64,000 bases of DNA from VXNF01 sp964291305 (GTDB taxonomy: Bacteria > Actinomycetota > Acidimicrobiia > Acidimicrobiales > CATQHL01): contig OZ219783.1 in the NCBI GenBank assembly GCA_964291305.2, positions 1,240,001-1,304,000 of the forward strand. Reading direction: 5' to 3'. Position 1 is the stretch's first letter. Every line of letters starts with the position of its first letter. Under the pieces are notes generated by a model. It was not told where the DNA came from and did no database searches. It saw nothing but the letters and a program-made list of their open reading frames with translations. Position numbers and translations under genes: made by a program. Shown one piece after another: positions 33,474-47,158 of the stretch.

Positions 33474-34073
33474 CTAGACATCGGTGGGGGTACCGCAACT
33501 CGGCATGGAGTTGACCTCGGCGAAGATAGCAATGTAGCTAGTGACAGCATCGCCATCTCGTGCGGTTACGGAAAATGCGGGGTCGCTCCCGGTGGCTAGC
33601 AACTTGGCGTAGGCGCGGCGATCTCCCAGGTAGGTATCCCAGTCCCCAAGCCAATCCTTAAGCAGGTCGGCGTCGGATCCCACCACGTCATCGGCCTCGG
33701 CGCGTAGTTCGGCCACCATCTGTTCGAATAGCGCGGTGGATTTGAGGATCTGGCGTGCCCGGTCTTGCAGTCCGGTTGCCTCTGCCGCTTTCGGCAGGAG
33801 GTCGACGGAGCGGACGGTGTCAGCGCAGATGCCCTCAGCGTCAAAGGTGAAAATGACATTGTGCAGGACATCGGGATGGCCGCTTGGTGCCAAGGGGGAG
33901 AATGCCCAGATCCAAAACCCGGCCATCACCGCTAAGGCCACGATCGCGGCGGTGGCTCCAGCCCGGTTCTTTGGCAACCATCGTCGGTTACCTCCAGGTC
34001 CGGCCGCGGGGTCCTCCGCGCCGCGCATGGAGTCAAGCCATTCCTGGACTTGCCGCTTTTGCGAACTGGGCAC
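33474..34073 (-). CDS. Membrane-anchored protein of unknown function, coupled to the penicillin-binding protein
   Basis: A 199-residue protein that I do not recognise. The N-terminus (about 1-40) is polar, a single transmembrane helix lies at about 42-60 (A-I-V-A-L-A-V-M-A-G-F-W-I-W-A-F), and the remaining ~140 residues are predicted outside. They include two Cys residues (C-A-D near 83 and C-G-T near the end) that could pair. The GTG start overlaps the penicillin-binding protein stop (TAGTG), so the two are probably made together. Confidence 0.75.
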   Translation of the reverse strand: MPSSQKRQVQEWLDSMRGAEDPAAGPGGNRRWLPKNRAGATAAIVALAVMAGFWIWAFSPLAPSGHPDVLHNVIFTFDAEGICADTVRSVDLLPKAAEATGLQDRARQILKSTALFEQMVAELRAEADDVVGSDADLLKDWLGDWDTYLGDRRAYAKLLATGSDPAFSVTARDGDAVTSYIAIFAEVNSMPSCGTPTDV

Positions 34074-36295
34074 TACTCGTCTCCCGTCTCGCTGCCGCTG
34101 CCCGACTGGCCGTCGCCCTCCGATGGGTTTTGCTGGAGCAATTCGGCTGCTTCTAGCTCCGCCGGGTCTGGCTCCGGTGGCTCAACTGCCACCTCGATGA
34201 TCACCGTGCTGCCGCCGCTGGCCAACTCGGTAGACCGGGGGATCTGGTTCACGACGGTCCCAGCCTCGGCGTCGGCTCGCACCACCTCGGAAACCAGCAC
34301 GGTTAGGTAAGCCTCCTCAATGGCGGTCCGCGCTTTCTCCAGCGGCAAGTTGATCACCGACGGGACTTCCACCTCTTGGGGGTACTGCGTGGTAGTAGTC
34401 GTAGCCACGCTGGGGGTGAACGACTCTGACGCTAAACCCTTGTGGATGTCGGCCATCACAAGTTGGAAGATCTCCGCTGGGTACGACCCACCGGTCACGT
34501 CGCGTTCGGTCGTCGGCGGTTCCATGGGGATCTGTGCTTCGGGAAAGCCCACCCACACCGATGTCGTGTACTGCGGCGTGTAGCCCGTGAATCCAGCATC
34601 CACAAAGTTCTCCGCAGTGCCGGTCTTACCGGCAACCTGACGCCCTTCCAGCGCGGCTCGGCGTCCGGTTCCGGTCTCCACGACATCGCGCATGACGTCG
34701 GTCATCTCATCCGCGATCCTGCTGTCCAGCACCCGTGTGGAGTTGGGTTCGTGCTCGTACAGCACTGTGCCATCTAGGCGAGTAACGCGGGTCACCATCG
34801 TGGGCCGAATGTAGATCCCCCGACGGGCGAAGGTGGAGTAAGCCGCGGCCATGTCGAGGGTTGTCACGTTTTCGCTGCCCAGCACGGCCGCCAGCACTGG
34901 CTGCAGCGGTGACTCCACCCCCAGGCGCTGTGCCATAGCGACGCCGTTAGTTGGGGTGACATCCACCATGAGCTGGGCAAACACCGTGTTCGTGGAGCGG
35001 GCCAAGGCCTCGCGCAGCGTCATTAGCCCACCCCCGCCGGTGGCTGAGAAGTTTGACACCTCCCAGGTCTCCTCCAAGCCAGGGATCGGCAACTCGATCT
35101 CGCTTGGTGCCGGGTAGAGGGCGCTCATCTGGATGCCTTGTTCTAAGGCAGCAGCCAGGACGAACGGCTTAAAGCCCGAGCCCGCCTGGCGTCCGCCCTG
35201 AGTTGCCACGTTGAATCTGGCCGAGGGTGAGTCGCCGAAGAAGTCCCGCCCCCCGACCATGGCTTGTACGTGGCCGGTGTCATTGTGAATTACCACGATT
35301 GCTGCCGACGGGCCGGCTTCCCAGGGCAGGATCGCCGTCAAGGCCGCCTCGGCGGCGTGCTGCACGTCAGGGCGCAGCGTCGTATGGATACTCAGCCCGC
35401 CCTCAAATAGCAGCCGGACCCGCTCGTCGGGCGTGGCGCCGAAGCGGGGATCATTGATGATCCACTGCCGTACTTCCTCGACGAAGTGCCCGTACTCGTA
35501 TTCCTCCTCCAGAGTCGCCACCCGCGGCGCTAGACGTAGCGGTTCGGTGCGGGCCTGCGCGAATTCCCGGTCACTGATCCAGTCATTGACGAGCATCCTT
35601 TGCAGCACCGCCTCTCGTCTTTGGATGGCCGACTCTCGGTTCTCGTAGGGGTTGCGGGCCGACGGGGCTTGGATCAAGCCGGCCAGCAGCGCTGCTTCAG
35701 CAAGCGTTAGTTCGTCTAGATGTTTGTCGAAGTATTCTCGGGCAGCTGTCAGCACGCCGTAAGCGCCCTCCCCGAAGTTCACGGTGTTGAGGTATTGCAG
35801 CAGAATGAACTCCTTGGTGTAGGCCCGCTCTAGTTGCAGTGCCAAGGCGATTTCCTCGATCTTGCGGCTGGCGGTGATCTCGGTGCGATCCAGGAAAGCC
35901 CGACCTACGTACTGCTGGGTGATGGTGGAGCCACCCTGAAGGACACCGTCTACTGAGATATTCGAGCGGGCGGCGCGCATTAGAGCCCGGAGGTCCACGC
36001 CCTGGTGCTGCCAGAAGCGTTCATCCTCGATGGCCACTACGGCGTCTTGCAGAATCCGGGGTACCTCATCGAGGGTTTCCAGATTCCGCCGATGCTGCTC
36101 ACCTCGGAAGGTGGTGATTAGGCGACCCTCTGCGTCGTAGATAAACGAGGACTGCGCCGTGGCGGGTAGCGAGACGCGCAGATCACGCGTCTGGTAGCTG
36201 CAGGATCCAGCACCGAGGGCCACGGTAAGGGCCACCGGAACCAGCCAACCAACGGCGCGGCAGCGTGCGAGAATTGCGGACACGGCGACATTCAA
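34073..36295 (-). CDS. Class A penicillin-binding protein (bifunctional transglycosylase/transpeptidase) with PASTA domain
   Basis: A 740-residue peptidoglycan synthase. After a hydrophobic anchor (about 14-32) comes a GT51 glycosyltransferase with EDERFWQHQGVD (catalytic Glu), GGSTITQQ and RKIEEIALA. The transpeptidase follows, with S-G-F-K (nucleophilic Ser and Lys), S-T-N, and K-T-G-T-A. A single PASTA domain (about 645-710) precedes an acidic Ser/Gly-rich tail. It builds cell-wall glycan strands and crosslinks them outside the membrane. The start is uncertain: TTG 36295 or GTG 36283; the nearby ATG at 36291 is out of frame. Divergent from tyrS. Confidence 0.93.
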   Translation of the reverse strand: MNVAVSAILARCRAVGWLVPVALTVALGAGSCSYQTRDLRVSLPATAQSSFIYDAEGRLITTFRGEQHRRNLETLDEVPRILQDAVVAIEDERFWQHQGVDLRALMRAARSNISVDGVLQGGSTITQQYVGRAFLDRTEITASRKIEEIALALQLERAYTKEFILLQYLNTVNFGEGAYGVLTAAREYFDKHLDELTLAEAALLAGLIQAPSARNPYENRESAIQRREAVLQRMLVNDWISDREFAQARTEPLRLAPRVATLEEEYEYGHFVEEVRQWIINDPRFGATPDERVRLLFEGGLSIHTTLRPDVQHAAEAALTAILPWEAGPSAAIVVIHNDTGHVQAMVGGRDFFGDSPSARFNVATQGGRQAGSGFKPFVLAAALEQGIQMSALYPAPSEIELPIPGLEETWEVSNFSATGGGGLMTLREALARSTNTVFAQLMVDVTPTNGVAMAQRLGVESPLQPVLAAVLGSENVTTLDMAAAYSTFARRGIYIRPTMVTRVTRLDGTVLYEHEPNSTRVLDSRIADEMTDVMRDVVETGTGRRAALEGRQVAGKTGTAENFVDAGFTGYTPQYTTSVWVGFPEAQIPMEPPTTERDVTGGSYPAEIFQLVMADIHKGLASESFTPSVATTTTTQYPQEVEVPSVINLPLEKARTAIEEAYLTVLVSEVVRADAEAGTVVNQIPRSTELASGGSTVIIEVAVEPPEPDPAELEAAELLQQNPSEGDGQSGSGSETGDE

Positions 36296-36464
36296 AGCCT
36301 ACGAGTGCGGGCTCGACGCGCCACGGCAATGTCGCTTAGCAACGAACCGGCGGCAGACTCGACAGCGTTGTGCTCTGGTCACAGCTGGTGACTCCGGGAA
36401 CAAAGCAGGCACGGCACAGGCAAAAACACAGGAATCGGGCCCAGAGGACGAGGCGGTGAATGGT

Positions 36465-37745
36465 ATGAGCACGCAGTTGGGGGCGACGGGTTTGGCCTTA
36501 ATGGACGACCTCAGCGAGCGGGGTCTCGTTCATAACTTCACCGATCCAGAGGGGCTTCGGGCGTTGCTGGCCGAGCCACCAGCCGTTCTCTACTTGGGTA
36601 TTGATCCATCGGCCAGCAGCCTGCATCTCGGCAACCTAATTGGCGTGTTGGTGTTGCGTCGCTTCGCCGAGGCCGGACATCGGCCTCTGGCTCTGGTGGG
36701 CGGCGCTACGGGCATGGTTGGAGATCCCAGCGGGCGATCCGACGAACGCAACCTGCTAGAGGCCGAGACCTTGAAGGCGAACGTGGCGTCGATCCGTCGT
36801 CAATACGCCAGCTTTGCCGGTGTGGCCGAAGCCGACGTTGTCAATAACTTCGACTGGACGGCGCCAATAGGGGTCATCGAATTCTTGCGGGATGTTGGCA
36901 AGCACGTAACCGTCAGCCAGATGCTGGCCCGTGAGTCGGTGCGCAGCCGGCTGAACAGCGCTCAGGGCATTTCCTACACCGAGTTCAGCTACATGCTGTT
37001 ACAGGCTTTCGACTTCTGGTGGCTGTATGCGCACCGCGGCTGCCGACTGCAGGTGGGTGGGTCCGACCAGTGGGGCAACATCGTGGCGGGCATCGACCTG
37101 ATCCGCCGTCGCTCGGGCGCCGAGGCCCACGGCCTTACCTGGCCGCTGTTAACCCGCGCCGACGGCCAGAAGTTCGGCAAGACCGCCGAGGGGACAGTTT
37201 GGCTAGACAGTGAACGCACACTGCCCTTCGAGCTGCATCAGTACTTGCTACGCAGCGAAGATGCCGACGTGGAACGTCTGCTAGCTCAGCTAACGCTGCT
37301 GCCGATGGCCGAGGTGCGCCAGATTGCCGCCGAGCATGCCGGGGCACCCGAGCGCCGCCTTGCCCAGCAGCGGCTAGCTGACGAGGTGACTAGCTTCGTT
37401 CACGGAGCCGCAGCCACGGCACAAGTCAACCTGGCTGCCGAGGCGCTCTATGGTGCGGCACCGATGAGCGGCGAGATGCTAGATGCCCTGGTGGGAATAG
37501 TCCCCCAGACTCACGCTCAATCAGCCGATTTGGCGGATCCAGAGGCACTTGTGAGCTTGCTCGTAGCTTCCGGACTGTGCGGTTCGCGGGGCGATGCCCG
37601 GCGCCAGCTTCGCCAGTCGGCTATCTCAGTGAACCGAAACAGGGTTTCACAAAGCGATGTGAACCCCAGTTGGGTGATCGAGGGCCGCTATCTGCTGCTG
37701 CAGCGCGGTCGCCGTGAGCGCCGTCTGATCTTGCTGGATTCCTAG
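36465..37745 (+). CDS. tyrS: Tyrosine-tRNA ligase
   Basis: A class I synthetase of 426 residues. The HIGH-like motif is P-S-A-S-S-L-H-L-G-N, the tyrosine pocket has G-G-S-D-Q-W-G-N, and the KMSKS equivalent is K-F-G-K-T, typical of the TyrRS family. The C-terminal S4-like domain (about 360-426) binds tRNA. ATG 36465 is chosen; GTG 36456 three codons earlier is possible. No T-box leader is visible in the 169 bases before it. The rRNA operon promoter follows 40 bases after the stop. Confidence 0.95.
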   Translation: MSTQLGATGLALMDDLSERGLVHNFTDPEGLRALLAEPPAVLYLGIDPSASSLHLGNLIGVLVLRRFAEAGHRPLALVGGATGMVGDPSGRSDERNLLEAETLKANVASIRRQYASFAGVAEADVVNNFDWTAPIGVIEFLRDVGKHVTVSQMLARESVRSRLNSAQGISYTEFSYMLLQAFDFWWLYAHRGCRLQVGGSDQWGNIVAGIDLIRRRSGAEAHGLTWPLLTRADGQKFGKTAEGTVWLDSERTLPFELHQYLLRSEDADVERLLAQLTLLPMAEVRQIAAEHAGAPERRLAQQRLADEVTSFVHGAAATAQVNLAAEALYGAAPMSGEMLDALVGIVPQTHAQSADLADPEALVSLLVASGLCGSRGDARRQLRQSAISVNRNRVSQSDVNPSWVIEGRYLLLQRGRRERRLILLDS

Positions 37746-37785
37746 CGCATCGCCGCTCGCCGGGGGAAAAACTGAAAGAGGGTGG

Positions 37786-37814
37786 TTGCGGTCTCGGTTG
37801 TGGGCTGCTAACGT
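37786..37814 (+). promoter_or_regulatory. Putative promoter of the rRNA operon
   Basis: TTGCGG (37786-37791) and TAACGT (37809-37814) are separated by exactly 17 bases, in the ~415-base gap between tyrS and the 16S gene. The gap otherwise carries the rRNA leader, including a BoxA-like CTCCTTGAAAAC at about 37958 and the 5' processing arm. Confidence 0.6.
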
Positions 37815-37951
37815 GGACTCTCACCTTCGCACTCGGAAGTCGCCAATCGGCCGCAGACCGAGCGAGCGAGAAAGCGGGGCGGAGGCAAGAAGCTTAGGTC
37901 GGATGTCATCTTCTGAGTGGCATTCGCGACCCTTTGGGTTTGCGTTGACCG

Positions 37952-37992
37952 GGGCGCTCCTTGAAAACGGAAGAGAAGACGAATGCCAGTGC
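37952..37992 (+). ncRNA. 5' arm of the 16S pre-rRNA processing stem, with BoxA-like element
   Basis: This leader segment is complementary to the spacer segment 39735-39776: 28 of the first 30 bases pair, and pairing continues for about 11 more with one G-U and one mismatch. The pair brackets the 16S gene, as expected of the RNase III processing helix. The arm includes CTCCTTGAAAAC, which resembles BoxA antitermination sites; the spacer has a second, CTCCTTGAGAAC, at about 39792. Confidence 0.85.
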
Positions 37993-38162
37993 GGGTGGCC
38001 TCGTCGGAGTCCTGTCCGACGCGGCCTACCTAGCAATTCCGGATTGTCGGATGTGGGTAGGCACCCACTTCCGGCTCTCCAGTTGCGGCCGTGCAGGGAA
38101 ATACCACGGGCGCAACATCAGATCGACGGTTCGGGGCGTTTCGCCGCCGCGGACCTGAGATG

Positions 38163-42947
<4,785 letters not shown>

Positions 42948-42989
42948 CAACCACTTTGCGGAAAGCAGTTCGTGCTCGTTGTGGAGTTC

Positions 42990-43005
42990 TCGAGGGGAAC
43001 CTCGA
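42990..43005 (+). other. Short GNRA-type hairpin in the 23S-5S spacer
   Basis: Arms TCGAGG and CCTCGA close a GGAA tetraloop. It sits between the 23S and 5S genes, next to CGTGCTCG (about 42971) that pairs with the spacer segment near 39810 as the 23S processing stem. It is a likely processing signal. Confidence 0.55.
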
Positions 43006-43014
43006 TTGACAGAT

Positions 43015-43131
<117 letters not shown>

Positions 43132-43139
43132 ACTTCTTC

Positions 43140-43182
43140 AGAACCCGTCCTGCCTAACCGCCGGGCGGGTTCTCCTAGTTTT
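43140..43182 (+). terminator. Rho-independent terminator of the rRNA operon
   Basis: An 11-bp stem, AGAACCCGTCC (43140-43150) with GGGCGGGTTCT (43163-43173), including one G-U pair, closes a 12-base loop and is followed by CCTAGTTTT. It lies nine bases after the 5S gene. Confidence 0.85.
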
Positions 43183-43239
43183 GTCGAATGCGCCGAGTAG
43201 TTTGAGCTTGCTACCCGGAGGGCTGCATAGGCTGGAGTC

Positions 43240-43872
43240 GTGAGCCAGCCAGACCTAGCCGGCGTGCTGCGTCAGAAGTTGGGTGCCGAGCGTGGACGCT
43301 GGGCGCTGCGGCAAGTTACTAAGGCAGCAGACGCCTTCGCCGCGGAGTACTACCGCGAGGCGTTATCAAAGTTGCGTCCACTGATGGACACCGAGGCTGC
43401 CGATGTTGCCGAGGTGCGAGAGCTTTACGGGCTAGTCCTGTACCGGCTGTGCCGCTGGCGGCCGGCGGCCCGTGAGCTGGAGGCCTTTGCCAGCCTCACC
43501 CGCAGTTGCGAGCAGGGGCCAGTGCTGGCCGACTGTTACCGGGCAATGAAGCGCTGGGCCAAGGTAGAAGAGATTTGGGAGGAGTTGCGCCACGAGAGCC
43601 CCTCAGCCGCACTGGTTACCGAGGGTCGGATCGTCGCTGCCGGGGCACTTGCCGACCAGGGCAGGCTCGCCGAAGCGGTTTCCCTGCTGGCCGACGGCTG
43701 GCGCTCGCCCCGGAACCCCCAAGAGTTCCATCTGCGCCGGGCCTATGCCCTGGCCGACTTGTATGACCGAGGCGGTAACCTGCCAGCGGCGCGGCGCCTG
43801 TTCGCCTGGATCGACCGCCACGCTCCTGGCTTCGCCGACAGCGCCAGCCGACTAGCAGACCTCTCCGCTTGA
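43240..43872 (+). CDS. TPR-like helical protein of unknown function
   Basis: A 210-residue protein made almost wholly of helices in a repeating pattern. Several 34-residue-like units can be seen (for example Y-Y-R-E-A-L-S-K-L-R-P-L-M and L-Y-D-R-G-G-N-L-P-A-A-R-R-L-F), consistent with tetratricopeptide repeats that mediate protein contacts. No enzymatic motif. GTG start at 43240, just after the rRNA terminator; probably a single-gene unit. Function unknown. Confidence 0.72.
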   Translation: MSQPDLAGVLRQKLGAERGRWALRQVTKAADAFAAEYYREALSKLRPLMDTEAADVAEVRELYGLVLYRLCRWRPAARELEAFASLTRSCEQGPVLADCYRAMKRWAKVEEIWEELRHESPSAALVTEGRIVAAGALADQGRLAEAVSLLADGWRSPRNPQEFHLRRAYALADLYDRGGNLPAARRLFAWIDRHAPGFADSASRLADLSA

Positions 43873-43981
43873 TCGTCAGACGACGCTGCTAATAGCTCTA
43901 CCGGGGTAGTGTCATCGCGGGAGATGCGCTGCAGCGCACCCCACCAACCAACCACCTACCGAATCACATTGGAGCCGTTGG

Positions 43982-45034
43982 ATGCGAGACGTCGTAGCTC
44001 TCCTGGGTGCCGACGCTGACTACCTGCTCGGCCACACCGCCAAAGCCATAGCGTCCAAGCAATTGCACCTGCCCGGTCCGGATTTCGTGGACCGAGTTAC
44101 CTCAAACAGCGACCGCTCGCCACAGGTGATGCGAAATCTGCAGGCGTTGTTTGACAGCGGACGGCTAGCGGGGACCGGTTATGTTTCGATCCTGCCGGTG
44201 GACCAGGGAGTTGAACACTCCGCCGCCGCCAGTTTCGCGCCCAATCCTGCCTATTTCGACCCCGACAACATTGTGCGGCTCGCAGTTGAGGGTGGCTGCA
44301 ACGCTGTGGCCTCAACTTTCGGCGTGCTTGGTGTTGTGGCTCGCCGCTGGGCGCATCACATCCCGTTTATCGTGAAGCTCAACCACAACGAGTTGTTGAG
44401 CTATCCCAACACTCATGACCAGGTGAGCTTCGGTAGCGTCCAGCAGGCCTTCGACTTGGGTGCGGTAGGCGTAGGGGCCACGATCTACTTTGGCTCCGCC
44501 GAGTCGCGGCGCCAGCTCAGCGAGATCAGCGAAGCGTTCGAGCAAGCCCACTCCCTTGGCATGTTCTGTGTTCTTTGGTGCTACCTGCGTAACTCGGCTT
44601 TCAAGGTGGACGGTGTGGACTACCACAGCTCTGCTGACCTCACCGGCCAGGCCAACCACCTGGGTGTAACTATCCAAGCCGACATCATCAAGCAGAAGTT
44701 GCCGGAGAACAACGGCGGCTACCCCGTGGTCGGCTTCGGCCGCACTAGCCAACTGGTGTACCAGGATCTCACCTCTACCCACCCCATCGATCTGACCCGC
44801 TGGCAGGTTGCCAACTGCTACATGGGCCGGGCGGGGCTCATCAACTCCGGAGGTGCCAGCTCTGGAGCCGACGACCTGGCGGAGGCAGTCCGCACCGCAG
44901 TGATCAACAAACGAGCCGGCGGTATGGGCCTAATCAGCGGGCGCAAGGCCTTCCAACGCCCCATGGCCGACGGTGTGGAGTTACTCGACGCTATCCAGGA
45001 TGTTTATCTAGACAATTCCATTGGAGTGGCTTGA
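43982..45034 (+). CDS. Fructose-bisphosphate aldolase class I, FbaB/DhnA type
   Basis: A 350-residue Schiff-base aldolase of the archaeal/E. coli FbaB type, cleaving fructose 1,6-bisphosphate in glycolysis or making it in gluconeogenesis. It has S-I-L-P-V-D-Q-G-V-E-H at about 69, I-V-K-L-N-H-N-E near 130, the A-D-I-I-K-Q-K segment near 234 that probably holds the Schiff-base Lys, and a glycine-rich phosphate-binding tail (I-N-S-G-G and G-M-G-L-I-S-G-R-K). GGAG precedes the ATG. It stands alone, with korA 237 bases downstream. Confidence 0.93.
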   Translation: MRDVVALLGADADYLLGHTAKAIASKQLHLPGPDFVDRVTSNSDRSPQVMRNLQALFDSGRLAGTGYVSILPVDQGVEHSAAASFAPNPAYFDPDNIVRLAVEGGCNAVASTFGVLGVVARRWAHHIPFIVKLNHNELLSYPNTHDQVSFGSVQQAFDLGAVGVGATIYFGSAESRRQLSEISEAFEQAHSLGMFCVLWCYLRNSAFKVDGVDYHSSADLTGQANHLGVTIQADIIKQKLPENNGGYPVVGFGRTSQLVYQDLTSTHPIDLTRWQVANCYMGRAGLINSGGASSGADDLAEAVRTAVINKRAGGMGLISGRKAFQRPMADGVELLDAIQDVYLDNSIGVA

Positions 45035-45098
45035 GATCCGCCTCGGGATGGCGATGTGGACACACCGTGACCTCGTAGCGCACCTGGATACAACCAGG

Positions 45099-45118
45099 GG
45101 TGTGAACAAAGTCACACC
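45099..45118. promoter_or_regulatory. CRP/GlxR-like palindrome upstream of korA
   Basis: GGTGTGAACAAAGTCACACC is a perfect palindrome with 7-base arms and a 6-base centre, and contains TGTGA-N6-TCACA, the consensus of CRP-family sites in proteobacteria and of GlxR/Crp in actinobacteria. It lies 65 bases after the aldolase stop and about 153 bases before the korA start. Regulator identity is inference. Confidence 0.65.
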
Positions 45119-45271
45119 ATCTGCCGCCTGGTTAGGGCCGCTGTTGGCTCCCGCCCCCACGTAGCGGTACTAGATTGAAAAACCGGTCGACCGCCAGCCA
45201 CGTTGGCCCGGCGGTAGCTGTCGAAAGAAAAGTTACAAGAAGCTGAGTACAAGATTGCTAAGGGCACACAC

Positions 45272-47158
45272 GTGACCGACACTGCAACCCAAGAGCCATC
45301 ACCTCTAATTGCCGAGGAGCTGGATCGGCTGGTCATCCGTTTCGCCGGCGACTCCGGCGACGGGATGCAACTCACCGGTGACCGGTTTACTAGTGCCAGT
45401 GCCCTGTTCGGCAACGATCTGGCCACGTTGCCGGACTTCCCCGCCGAGATCAGGGCGCCAGCAGGCACCCTGCACGGTGTCTCGGCGTTTCAGGTGCAGG
45501 TGGCCAGTGAGACTGTCACGACGCCCGGCGATGCCCCCACCGTGCTGGTGGCCATGAATCCTGCCGCGCTGCGCAGCGAGCTAGCCCGCCTCGAAGTGGG
45601 TGGCACCGTGATCATCAACTCCGACGCCTTTGAAGAGCGAAACCTAGACAAGGCTGGCTACAGCCAGGACCCGCTCAGCGACGGCACGCTGGACCACTAC
45701 ACCACCTATCTGGTGCCCATGACGAGCCTCACTAAGGAGGTTTGCAAAGACCTGGGAGTGAAGCCACGGGATGCTGAGCGCAGTAAGAACTTCTTTGCCC
45801 TTGGCGTGGTGAGTTGGCTGTTCGACCGACCCACCCAACCCACGCTGGACTGGATCGACACCAAGTTCGGTCGGCGACCTTTGGTGGCGGCAGCCAACAC
45901 GGCGGCCTTCAAGGCCGGCCACGCCTTCGGCGAGACCGCCGAGATGTTCCAGGCCACCTACAAGGTGCGCCCAGCCGAACTCGAACCCGGCACCTACACC
46001 AGCATCAACGGCAACACGGCGCTGTCTTGGGGGCTTATCGCCGCCGCCCAACAAGCAAAGCTGCCACTGTTTCTAGCTTCGTATCCCATAACGCCGGCCT
46101 CGGATGTGCTGCACGAACTCTCGACCCGAAAGAACTTCGGCGTGCGCACCTTCCAGGCCGAGGACGAGATTGCCGCAGTGTGCGCCGCAGTGGGAGCCTC
46201 TTTCGGGGGCCACATCGGTGTCACAACCACCAGCGGCCCAGGCTTAGCCCTTAAAGCCGAGACCATCGGTCTGGCGCTTAGCATTGAGTTGCCGCTGGTG
46301 GTAATAGACGTTCAGCGAGGCGGGCCCTCAACTGGTCTGCCTACCAAGACTGAGGCTTCAGACCTCAACCTAGCGCTGTATGGCCGCCACGGCGAAGCAC
46401 CCCTACCGGTGGTAGCGGCTTACAGCCCGTCGCAGTGTTTCTTCGCTGCTATCGAGGCAGTCCGGTTGGCTCTAAAGTACCGCACTCCGGTGATTTTGCT
46501 CTCCGACGGGTACTTGGCCAATGGCTCGGAGCCTTGGCGCCTGCCAGAACTCGACGAACTGCCCGACATCAGCGTGAACTTCACCACAGATTTCAACGAC
46601 ACCGACGCCGAGGGCAATCCGGTCTTCCAGCCCTACAAGCGTGACCCTGAGACGCTGGCTCGCCCGTGGGCGGTCCCCGGTACGCCCGGACTTGTACACC
46701 GTGTTGGTGGCCTAGAGAAAGAGGATGTCACAGGCAACATCTCCTACACGCCCGCCAACCACGGCCGCATGACCCAACTGCGGGCTGCCAAAGTGGACGG
46801 CATCGCCGCCGACATCCCTCCGGCCATGCTGGATAGCCAAGGCCCGACCGAAATGGCCGTGCTTTCGTGGGGGTCGGTGTGGGGAGCGGTAACTAGCGCC
46901 ATCCGCCGCCTACGCACCGGTGGCACTCCGGTGGATCACCTGCACCTGACCCACCTCAACCCGCTGCCGGCCGACTTAGGCGACCAACTCCGGAGCTACC
47001 GCCGTGTGCTGGTCCCCGAGATGAACCTGGGTCAGCTGACTTCGGTTATCCGCTCCCGTTACCTAATCGATGTAGTGTCTTTGAACAAGGTAGAGGGGGT
47101 GCCGTTCACGGCGGGTGAGATAGCCGCCGCCATCGCGGGAGTTTCAAGTGACAACTGA
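45272..47158 (+). CDS. korA: 2-oxoacid:ferredoxin oxidoreductase, alpha subunit (fused gamma-alpha)
   Basis: A 628-residue subunit probably of 2-oxoglutarate:ferredoxin oxidoreductase, which decarboxylates a 2-oxoacid to acyl-CoA while reducing ferredoxin. The N-terminal gamma domain (about 10-200) has V-I-R-F-A-G-D-S-G-D-G-M, and the alpha domain (about 235-600) has A-S-Y-P-I-T-P-A-S-D and G-P-G-L-A-L-K-A-E-T-I-G, as in actinobacterial KorA. GTG start. korB follows with an 11-base overlap. In aerobic actinobacteria KorAB often replaces or supplements 2-oxoglutarate dehydrogenase; 2-oxoglutarate as the substrate is inferred from homology. Confidence 0.92.
   Translation: MTDTATQEPSPLIAEELDRLVIRFAGDSGDGMQLTGDRFTSASALFGNDLATLPDFPAEIRAPAGTLHGVSAFQVQVASETVTTPGDAPTVLVAMNPAALRSELARLEVGGTVIINSDAFEERNLDKAGYSQDPLSDGTLDHYTTYLVPMTSLTKEVCKDLGVKPRDAERSKNFFALGVVSWLFDRPTQPTLDWIDTKFGRRPLVAAANTAAFKAGHAFGETAEMFQATYKVRPAELEPGTYTSINGNTALSWGLIAAAQQAKLPLFLASYPITPASDVLHELSTRKNFGVRTFQAEDEIAAVCAAVGASFGGHIGVTTTSGPGLALKAETIGLALSIELPLVVIDVQRGGPSTGLPTKTEASDLNLALYGRHGEAPLPVVAAYSPSQCFFAAIEAVRLALKYRTPVILLSDGYLANGSEPWRLPELDELPDISVNFTTDFNDTDAEGNPVFQPYKRDPETLARPWAVPGTPGLVHRVGGLEKEDVTGNISYTPANHGRMTQLRAAKVDGIAADIPPAMLDSQGPTEMAVLSWGSVWGAVTSAIRRLRTGGTPVDHLHLTHLNPLPADLGDQLRSYRRVLVPEMNLGQLTSVIRSRYLIDVVSLNKVEGVPFTAGEIAAAIAGVSSDN

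Noticed and set aside
34073..36295. Lipoprotein signal (Cys32) in the penicillin-binding protein
   Set aside because: The residue at -3 is Ala rather than Leu/Val/Ile, and class A penicillin-binding proteins are normally anchored by an uncleaved helix.
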